From NCBI GenBank assembly GCA_016930435.1, contig JAFGGQ010000151.1, positions 1-21,173 of the forward strand: a stretch of 21,173 nucleotides of DNA, given 5' to 3'. The notes below the pieces were generated by a model. It made no database searches, was not told where the DNA came from, and saw only the letters and a list, made by a program, of their open reading frames with translations. The position numbers and the translations under genes are program-made. The DNA is from a bacterium (GTDB lineage Bacteria > UBP14 > UBA6098 > JAFGQG01). Positions 15,742-21,173 of this stretch are shown here, piece after piece (the first letter of the stretch is position 1; every line of letters starts with the position of its first letter).

Positions 15742-16514
15742 GAATAAACAAGAGAACAATCACTGTCCTGGCGGCCATACTTTTAATAGCGCTGTTTATC
15801 CCAAGCGGGTTGACCAGCCAGTGCGATTCTATCACGGCTAATCAATCTTTTGGGATTGGAGAACGTCTGGAATTCGGGGTTTACCTGGGCTTTATAAATG
15901 CCGGTACAGCAATTATGGAAGTCGCCGATGTTGTGGAGATCAGAGGGCATCTTTGCTATCATCTTAGATCCATAGCCAGCTCCAATGCCACTGTTTCACT
16001 CCTTTACCAGGTCAATGATCTGGTGGAATCCTTTATGGACGTCGAGAAGCTTTTCTCCCGGCGTTACGAGAAACACCTCTCGGAGGGGAACTACCGGGCT
16101 GATAAAACTGTTAGTTTTGACCAGGAAGCCCAGTTAGCAATATACCCGGATGATACATTGCAAATTATGGAATGCACTCAGGATGCTCTCTCCGCCCTCT
16201 ATTTTTTAAGAAACCTGAACCTCACGGTGGGAGATACCATTCCCATACCCAACCATGAAAGCAAGAAAAACTATTCAGTTGCTGTGATCGTACACGGGAA
16301 AGAAACCATCGAAGTACCTGCCGGCAGATTCGATTGCATCATTATTGAACCTGTTCTTATGGCTGCTGGAATCTTCAAACATCAAGGTAGATTAAAGGTC
16401 TGGCTTACCGATGATGACCTTAAGATACCAGTGCTTATGAAAAGCAAAATACCGGTGGGTTCAGTCAATGCAAAACTCCTAAAATACAAACTCGGCGAAA
16501 AGTTCGAATGGTAA
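15738..16514 (+). CDS. DUF3108 periplasmic/outer-membrane protein
   Basis: A 258-residue secreted protein with a signal peptide (about 1-27). The mature part matches the DUF3108 pattern: GERLEFGVYLGFINAGTAIM near residues 36-55, YHLRSIASSN, a YEKHLSEGNYRADKTVSFD segment, SALYFLRNLNLTVGDTI, the GKETIEVPAGRFDCIIIEP block and a terminal LKVWLTDDDLKIPVLM strand set. The fold is a mainly beta protein of unknown biochemical role, found in envelopes of many Gram-negative bacteria. Its start overlaps the phosphatase stop as ATGA, indicating translational coupling. Family call firm; function unknown. Confidence 0.88.
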   Translation: MRINKRTITVLAAILLIALFIPSGLTSQCDSITANQSFGIGERLEFGVYLGFINAGTAIMEVADVVEIRGHLCYHLRSIASSNATVSLLYQVNDLVESFMDVEKLFSRRYEKHLSEGNYRADKTVSFDQEAQLAIYPDDTLQIMECTQDALSALYFLRNLNLTVGDTIPIPNHESKKNYSVAVIVHGKETIEVPAGRFDCIIIEPVLMAAGIFKHQGRLKVWLTDDDLKIPVLMKSKIPVGSVNAKLLKYKLGEKFEW

Positions 16515-16533
16515 GAATCTGCAATCAGAGTAT

Positions 16534-16540
16534 AGAGGGG
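16534..16540 (+). promoter_or_regulatory. Ribosome site deciding the PD40 lipoprotein start
   Basis: AGAGGGG nine bases before the ATG at 16550; the in-frame ATG at 16508 inside the previous gene has none. Confidence 0.55.
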
Positions 16541-16549
16541 TTTTTGCCC

Positions 16550-17605
16550 ATGAAATTCCTAAAATCAATAACTTCCTATTTAACAATCGCCTTCATAATC
16601 GCCATTATAACGATGTTTATAAACTGTTCAGAAGATAATGGCAATAATCCCCCTGATGGCAACACGGTAGATTCGCTAAACGGTATCCTTTTCTGCGCCA
16701 AGCAAGGGGGATTGGATGTTTATCTCTATTACTACGATATGGATAATCAGGAATTAAACCAGTTGACCAATTCTGGGCGGACAGGGAATCCCGCCTGGTC
16801 ATATAACCGGACAAGGATCGCTTACGAATATTATGAGACCAGTCAGTATGATATATGCTTAAGATACCCGGACAGCAGCAATTCCATCAATCTTACCCAG
16901 AGTGAGGACAGGGATGAACAGAATCCATCCTGGTGCCCCGGTGACTCGGCCTTAGCCTACGTAATCAGAAACCATTCTTCGGGAACCAACTGCATTGTTT
17001 TTCACCACCTGAGTTCTCATCGGACCGACACGATTTTCGTATCTTCACAGGCCATTTCACATCTGGCCGTCTCCCCAATGGGAAATTATCTCTGTTACCT
17101 GACCAGTTCCCTTTTCCCTTCCGTTCACCTAATCAATACCCATAACCATTTAGAGGAGAATATCGATCTGTATTCCGGGATCAATTGGTTTTCCTGGAAC
17201 CATACCGGCACGATGGTTACCGCAGCGATGGATACATTCCTGCTGGTGACTCCAATTTATGGAATGTCCAACATCCTGGACCAGGGATATTCCATTTTTG
17301 ATTATTGTGAATTTACACCCAATGATAGCGCAGTGGTCTATTCAAAAGAAGATTTCTCCAGCAATTATGCTGACCTTTACATGTTTTATATCTTCTCCGG
17401 TGACCGTCTGACTATCACCGAGAATGCTGATTCCCTATATAAGTACCGCGCGCTGGCATTTTCCCCGGATGGCACGAGGTTAGCTTTTGCTCAAAAAGAT
17501 AATAGCGGTAACACATCTATCGGGGTCATAAGCCTCCAAAGTCGTGAAAAAAGCTACCTTGCCACCGGTTTTTCCAGTGTAAACACTCACGATATGGATT
17601 GGTAA
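16550..17605 (+). CDS. PD40/TolB-like beta-propeller lipoprotein
   Basis: A 351-residue predicted lipoprotein. Starting at 16550 gives a proper signal peptide (basic start, hydrophobic run) ending at Cys26 in MFINC; Asn at -1 makes a weak lipobox. The mature protein has WD40-like (PD40) repeats: LTNSGRTGNPAWSYNRTRIA, NPSWCPGDSALAYV, AVSPMGNYLCYL, WFSWNHTGTMV, CEFTPNDSAVVYS and AFSPDGTRLAFAQ, giving about six blades as in TolB propellers. Such proteins usually bind other envelope proteins or sugars. It lacks the TolB N-terminal domain and no tol genes are near, so it is not TolB itself. The GATase start follows one base after its stop. Confidence 0.85.
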   Translation: MKFLKSITSYLTIAFIIAIITMFINCSEDNGNNPPDGNTVDSLNGILFCAKQGGLDVYLYYYDMDNQELNQLTNSGRTGNPAWSYNRTRIAYEYYETSQYDICLRYPDSSNSINLTQSEDRDEQNPSWCPGDSALAYVIRNHSSGTNCIVFHHLSSHRTDTIFVSSQAISHLAVSPMGNYLCYLTSSLFPSVHLINTHNHLEENIDLYSGINWFSWNHTGTMVTAAMDTFLLVTPIYGMSNILDQGYSIFDYCEFTPNDSAVVYSKEDFSSNYADLYMFYIFSGDRLTITENADSLYKYRALAFSPDGTRLAFAQKDNSGNTSIGVISLQSREKSYLATGFSSVNTHDMDW

Positions 17606-17606
17606 G

Positions 17607-18341
17607 ATGAGGCCTTTAATCGCCCTGACCGCATCCCTTGCGGACCACAAAAAGAAGTCATCTGGCTTGCCCGAACAGAGCTTCGATTTCCTTAAGCACG
17701 AATATTCGGACATCGTCCATGCCAATGGGGGTACCCCGTTAATCCTGCCTAATATAGACACCAATGCGAAGCTGGACGTATCCTTACCCTTTCTTCAGGG
17801 GATCATCTTCTCTGGGGGGGGCGACTATGATCCCTCGCTTTACGGTCAGCAAAATACCCATTCCACCAGCTTGAGTCCACGACGGGATAAATTCGAATTT
17901 TTGTTGCTAAAGCACTTCGAAGATATCCCCATATTGGGTATCTGTCGGGGTTTTCAATTGCTTAATATCTACTTCGGGGGAACCCTTCACCAGGATTTCA
18001 CACTGCGGAAGGAAAAATGTCTTCTTCACCGTGGAAGCGATCCTGTGGTCACCACACACAAAATTAAGATCACCCGGGATAGTCTGCTCTGGAATATCCT
18101 CAAAGAAAAGGAAATAACCGTTGATTCGTCCCACCATCAGATCTTAGATTCCATACCAGAAAGGGTCAAGCCAGTGGCATGGTCTGAAGACGGGGTAGTT
18201 GAGGCAATCGAGATACCAGAAAAAGGGTTCTGCCTTGGAGTTCAATGGCATCCGGAGAGGATTAATGACCAGAACTCACAAACCATATTCCGGGCTTTCA
18301 TTAAAGCCTGCCAGGAATATAAACCATCTATACCGCAATAA
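17607..18341 (+). CDS. Class I glutamine amidotransferase-like hydrolase (peptidase C26)
   Basis: A 244-residue cytoplasmic hydrolase of the PuuD-like family, which cleaves gamma-glutamyl bonds, for example gamma-glutamyl-GABA in putrescine breakdown. The triad is intact: Cys113 in ILGICRGFQLLN, His215 and Glu217 in VQWHPER. The family segments GIIFSGGGDYDPSLYG and VDSSHHQI are present. No polyamine genes are nearby, so the substrate is uncertain; other C26 members act on different gamma-glutamyl compounds. It begins one base after the previous stop with no clear ribosome site, suggesting coupling. It is the last gene of the close-packed run; a 109-base gap follows. Confidence 0.9.
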   Translation: MRPLIALTASLADHKKKSSGLPEQSFDFLKHEYSDIVHANGGTPLILPNIDTNAKLDVSLPFLQGIIFSGGGDYDPSLYGQQNTHSTSLSPRRDKFEFLLLKHFEDIPILGICRGFQLLNIYFGGTLHQDFTLRKEKCLLHRGSDPVVTTHKIKITRDSLLWNILKEKEITVDSSHHQILDSIPERVKPVAWSEDGVVEAIEIPEKGFCLGVQWHPERINDQNSQTIFRAFIKACQEYKPSIPQ

Positions 18342-18392
18342 CACCTTCCACTTAACATTTCAGCGACCCTTCCTGATTTTAAATCTTTGAAG

Positions 18393-18420
18393 TTGACTTT
18401 TCAATAATATTCAATAAATT
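18393..18420 (+). promoter_or_regulatory. Candidate promoter before the M50 protease gene
   Basis: TTGACT (18393-18398), 16-base spacer, TAAATT (18415-18420), about 30 bases before the ATG. It lies in the largest gap after pilM and would start a new transcript. Confidence 0.4.
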
Positions 18421-18450
18421 AAAAGTTTTATCAGAAGGAAAAGCACCTTT

Positions 18451-19113
18451 ATGAATTTCGAGCTCTATTCTTTTTTATTATGGATCCCGGGGATTCTGTT
18501 TGCCTTGACCATTCATGAGTTTTCTCATGGTTATGCAGCCTTAAAACTAGGAGACCCAACTGCTCAAACCAGAGGGAGATTAACCCTTAATCCCCTTTCC
18601 CACCTGGACCCTTTAGGAACCATAATGCTCCTGGTCGCCCATTTTGGCTGGGCTAAGCCGGTTCCCGTGAATCCCCTCAATTTCCAAAATCCCCGCCGGG
18701 ATATGACCCTGGTCTCAATTGCCGGACCAGCCTCCAATATCGTCTGCGCTATTATTTTTGGATTAATACTGAGGCTGTTAACTTTATCCCACCTCCAGGT
18801 TCCGAATATACTGGTCATGATTATCTTCTTCGCAATACAGATAAACCTGATCCTGGCTATCTTCAACATGATCCCAATCCCACCCCTTGACGGCTCCAAG
18901 ATACTATTCGGCCTGGTTCCATCTATCTCTGAAGAAAGCTTCGCCAAATTCGAAAAGGCCGGCCCGATGATTATCATAATGATTATAATGCTGGGAAGCA
19001 TTAGTAACCTTCATTTGCTCCACTTTCTGATCAGGCCCTTTGTTAACCTGATGAACCAGCTGATCCTGGGCCCCCAAACCCTTTTTAACCTTTATAGCAT
19101 TTTAAATCCCTGA
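18451..19113 (+). CDS. Site-2-type membrane protease, M50 family
   Basis: A 220-residue polytopic membrane metalloprotease. Zinc ligands and catalytic Glu lie in HEFSH (His22, Glu23, His26), and the third ligand in NMIPIPPLDG (Asp147). This is the compact group without PDZ domain seen in many bacteria (Rip3/YwhC-like and similar), with membrane helices around residues 5-25, 88-112, 120-142 and 172-190. Such enzymes cut membrane-spanning segments, but the substrates of this compact group are mostly unknown. Ribosome site GAAGGAAA precedes the ATG. It is followed after three bases by a small tail-anchored protein gene. Confidence 0.92.
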   Translation: MNFELYSFLLWIPGILFALTIHEFSHGYAALKLGDPTAQTRGRLTLNPLSHLDPLGTIMLLVAHFGWAKPVPVNPLNFQNPRRDMTLVSIAGPASNIVCAIIFGLILRLLTLSHLQVPNILVMIIFFAIQINLILAIFNMIPIPPLDGSKILFGLVPSISEESFAKFEKAGPMIIIMIIMLGSISNLHLLHFLIRPFVNLMNQLILGPQTLFNLYSILNP

Positions 19114-19116
19114 ACG

Positions 19117-19335
19117 ATGAACCACCGAAAAAAAATATCCTTTGACCGGCCAACCCGGAAAACAGGCAGCCAGATCTTCGCTGCCAATAAGACCGAAGAA
19201 CAAGATACCGAGGATAGATTAATCAAACTAAAACGGATCGACCGCAGTAAGTATGGTAAACGATGGCCTATTGCCACCTTGTTTTTTATCATGGTCTTCT
19301 TATTTTTAATTTATCAGTTCATTATCAAGCGATAA
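19117..19335 (+). CDS. Small predicted tail-anchored membrane protein
   Basis: A 72-residue protein not recognised as a known family. The first 49 residues are hydrophilic and strongly charged (many Lys, Arg and Glu, probably cytoplasmic); residues about 50-70 are a single membrane helix (ATLFFIMVFLFLIYQFIIKR is the C-terminus). It starts three bases after the M50 gene, so it is probably cotranscribed. No good ribosome site is visible. The opposite strand has a similar-length open frame but without protein-like features. Likely real because of its position and typical topology; function unknown. Confidence 0.55.
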   Translation: MNHRKKISFDRPTRKTGSQIFAANKTEEQDTEDRLIKLKRIDRSKYGKRWPIATLFFIMVFLFLIYQFIIKR

Positions 19336-19408
19336 TTTTTTTATTTTGATACTGCTCTGATTACTAATTTATTTGACAAACCTTTGTGTTTGTTTACGTT
19401 ATATTGAT

Positions 19409-20899
19409 ATGCGCAAAATACCTATAATTTTTTTCATCCTATTTCTAATCAACTCCTGCCTCTTTGCTGAAAAATATACAGCGAATTTTCTTGACCTGGG
19501 CGGGGGTGCTCGCGGATTGGGTATGGGAAGCGCCCTTACCGCAGGGACCGGTGAGGTTGCCGGACTATGGTGGAATCCCGCGGGATTAAACAGTTTACCC
19601 AAAAACCAGCTCAATCTGATGCATGCTTCACTTTACCAGAATCTGTATAAACTGGATACCGGCGCTTACGGGCACAAATTCAAATCAGCCGCATTAGCAT
19701 TGGAAGTTGTTCGCCTTGCAACAGAGAATATCCCCTTCACAAGGGATAGTATGTTCTATGACTTTGGCCCCGATCAACTCCCGGGAACCGGCGACGAGGG
19801 AGAAGATAATGGCATTCGGGACCCCGGTGAACCGATCATCCCGATATTCGATTATAAAGGTGAAGCTAACTGGGTAGTATATTTCTCCTACGCACGGGAA
19901 TTATTCCCCAAATTTACAGTGGGTACTAACCTGAAAATGATCCGCCAAAACATCGGAGAATATCACAATACCGGAATCGGAGGAGACCTGGGCGTTCTCT
20001 TCAATTACAAACCATCCATCAGGTTTGGAATGTGTATCAAGGATTTCACCGGTACACACCTGAAATGGAGCACCGGGACCTGGGAAAACCGTAAGCCCAG
20101 CCTGAGATTAGGAACTGCTTATACACGCGAAATAACATCCTGGGGTACAATCAATCTAAACGGGGATATGGAAACCAGGTTCGAGAACATCCGTTCCGGG
20201 AGTTTGATATCCCTGGGTGCAATCAGCATCGATCCTTATCTTGGGGGTGAATTCTGGCTGATGAATACCTTTGCCCTGAGATTAGGGCTGGAAAGAAAGC
20301 ACTTTACTGCAGGAGCGGGTCTGAAGATCGCCTTTTTCCAGGTCGATTATGCCTTCCTTTCTCACGAAATAGACCAGAGTCACCGGTTATCCGTTACCAT
20401 CAATTTCGATCCTCCCCGAAAAAGATGGGAACCAATTGATTATCAGGAAGATATAAGTATCACCATCATCAATAATTCAATTAAAAAAGAGATTGCCTGG
20501 GATGATATCTATTATGAACCAGCCCCGGAAGAGGTTCCCGAATTATTGAACCATAAAATCGGCGAGGTCCAATTTGCTTCGGGCCGGTCTGAACTCTCTG
20601 CGACGGGATCTGCGGTGTTGGACAGCGTAGCGCGGATACTACTTGATTTCCCGGGCTATCGGCTTAAAATCGAGGGACATACCGACGTTATCCCCATTAA
20701 TACTGAACAGTTCCCCAGCAATCTCGAATTATCCCTAATACGCGCCCAGACAGTTGCCGATTATCTTACTGACAAGTGGGGCATTGACCCGGAGCGCTTA
20801 ATCATACTGGGGCACGGTTTTGACCAGCCAGCCATGCCCAATGATTCACCTGAAAATATGGCTCTTAACCGCAGGGTGGAGATCTACCTAATAGAATAA
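19409..20899 (+). CDS. PorV/UPF0164-like barrel fused to an OmpA domain
   Basis: A 496-residue predicted outer-membrane protein. The ATG at 19409 gives a good signal peptide (cleavage after CLFA); a longer TTG start at 19373 would disrupt it. Residues about 22-340 are a PorV/PorQ (UPF0164)-like barrel opening with FLDLGGGARGLGMGSA and WWNPAGLNSL, the family hallmark, and continuing as repeated amphipathic strands. Residues about 118-150 form a Gly/Asp-rich loop that could bind calcium. Residues about 385-496 are an OmpA/MotB-type peptidoglycan-binding domain: VQFASGRSELS, GHTDVIPINTEQFPSNLELS and the conserved Asp426 and Arg445. The FPSN insert is the MotB-like variety. The protein would tie an outer-membrane barrel to the cell wall. 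No type IX secretion genes lie here. Confidence 0.88.
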   Translation: MRKIPIIFFILFLINSCLFAEKYTANFLDLGGGARGLGMGSALTAGTGEVAGLWWNPAGLNSLPKNQLNLMHASLYQNLYKLDTGAYGHKFKSAALALEVVRLATENIPFTRDSMFYDFGPDQLPGTGDEGEDNGIRDPGEPIIPIFDYKGEANWVVYFSYARELFPKFTVGTNLKMIRQNIGEYHNTGIGGDLGVLFNYKPSIRFGMCIKDFTGTHLKWSTGTWENRKPSLRLGTAYTREITSWGTINLNGDMETRFENIRSGSLISLGAISIDPYLGGEFWLMNTFALRLGLERKHFTAGAGLKIAFFQVDYAFLSHEIDQSHRLSVTINFDPPRKRWEPIDYQEDISITIINNSIKKEIAWDDIYYEPAPEEVPELLNHKIGEVQFASGRSELSATGSAVLDSVARILLDFPGYRLKIEGHTDVIPINTEQFPSNLELSLIRAQTVADYLTDKWGIDPERLIILGHGFDQPAMPNDSPENMALNRRVEIYLIE

Positions 20900-20949
20900 A
20901 TTCTACTTCCCAGCGCTGACAAGCTTAATAATCCAACACAGGAGACGAG

Positions 20950-21173
20950 ATGAAAGATTTGAAATATACACCTCAGATAATGCAGGATATTCTGAAGCAG
21001 GTTTATCAGTATAAAAAAGAGGGCGACCTTGAAGTACTGATCGAGGCCAGGGAATCCGCCCTTACCCGCTTTGCCAATAACACAATCCATCAGAACATCA
21101 TGCAATCGAACCTGACCCTCTCGGTTCGTGCCCAGGTGGGTCAGAAAACAGGCCGTGCAAACATCAATACCCT
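20950..21173 (+). CDS. TldD/PmbA-family protein, N-terminal part (cut by window end)
   Basis: The first 74 codons of a gene that runs off the window. The start MKDLKYTPQIMQDILKQVYQ has GGAG about five bases upstream. Residues 24-47 hold DLEVLIEARESALTRFANN followed by TIHQN, the conserved beginning of the TldD/PmbA domain, in which a self-recognition strand with RFANN-like sequence is typical. TldD/TldE proteins form a zinc metalloprotease that cleaves unstructured peptides, such as in microcin B17 maturation and CcdA turnover. TldD and PmbA types cannot be separated from this fragment. It lies 50 bases after the PorV-OmpA gene, possibly in the same transcript. Confidence 0.85.
   Translation, partial: MKDLKYTPQIMQDILKQVYQYKKEGDLEVLIEARESALTRFANNTIHQNIMQSNLTLSVRAQVGQKTGRANINT

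Noticed and set aside
18564-19001. 145-codon minus-strand open frame
   Set aside because: Exactly antisense to the M50 protease; the hydrophobic look mirrors the membrane codons of the real gene.
19373-19408. TTG start and TTGACA promoter before the PorV-OmpA gene
   Set aside because: The TTG start would add a non-signal-like N-terminus; the TTGACA has its nearest TATA-type box 20-21 bases away, too far for a normal promoter.
19409-20899. Type IX secretion system component
   Set aside because: PorV-like barrels occur far outside T9SS; no other T9SS gene or C-terminal sorting-domain protein is in the window.
1-21173. CRISPR arrays, insertion sequences, phage or toxin-antitoxin genes
   Set aside because: No regularly spaced repeats, transposase motifs, terminal inverted repeats or toxin/antitoxin pairs were recognised.

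Overview
The window reads as a chromosomal segment from a Gram-negative (diderm) bacterium of moderate GC content. Evidence for the diderm envelope: several lipoprotein signal peptides, a type IV pilus alignment complex with its outer-membrane secretin, a SPOR protein, and a PorV/UPF0164-like barrel fused to an OmpA domain. PorV-like barrels, DUF3108, PD40 lipoproteins and collagen-tail-type motifs together point to the Fibrobacteres-Chlorobi-Bacteroidetes (FCB) neighbourhood, perhaps an uncultured candidate phylum. The exact lineage cannot be settled from this sequence. No insertion sequence, phage, CRISPR array or rRNA was seen.

Layout. 1-3.5 kb holds loosely spaced accessory genes on both strands: an EamA exporter (-), a 450-base gap with a possible outer-membrane-protein gene remnant and divergent promoter-like sites, a lipocalin-like/TPR lipoprotein (+), a PrsW-type membrane protease (-) and a short lipoprotein (-). 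3.5-7.1 kb holds an initiator tRNA-Met with a strong promoter, then uvrA overlapping a VanZ-like gene. 7.3-8.2 kb is a Ppx/GppA phosphatase.

8.3-18.3 kb is one closely packed co-directional run of twelve genes, many overlapping: pilM-pilN-pilO-pilP-pilQ, a mannose-1-phosphate guanylyltransferase, a SPOR lipoprotein, tsaC, a low-molecular-weight phosphatase of the arginine-phosphatase-like subtype, a DUF3108 protein, a PD40 beta-propeller lipoprotein and a class I glutamine amidotransferase. 18.4-21.2 kb holds an M50 site-2-type protease, a small tail-anchored protein, a PorV-like/OmpA fusion and the start of a TldD/PmbA protein cut by the window edge.

How the genes work together. PilM (cytoplasm), PilN/PilO (inner membrane), PilP (periplasm) and PilQ (outer membrane) form the trans-envelope alignment complex of a type IV pilus. 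The AMIN domain that normally sits at the N-terminus of PilQ is here on PilP, and PilQ is correspondingly short. The SPOR lipoprotein, DUF3108 protein and PorV-OmpA fusion are further envelope proteins. tsaC (tRNA t6A synthesis) and the phosphatase are housekeeping or regulatory genes carried in the same run. The most interesting points are the PilP/PilQ domain exchange, the initiator tRNA with U72 and A29:U41 in place of usual identity elements, and the PorV-OmpA fusion.
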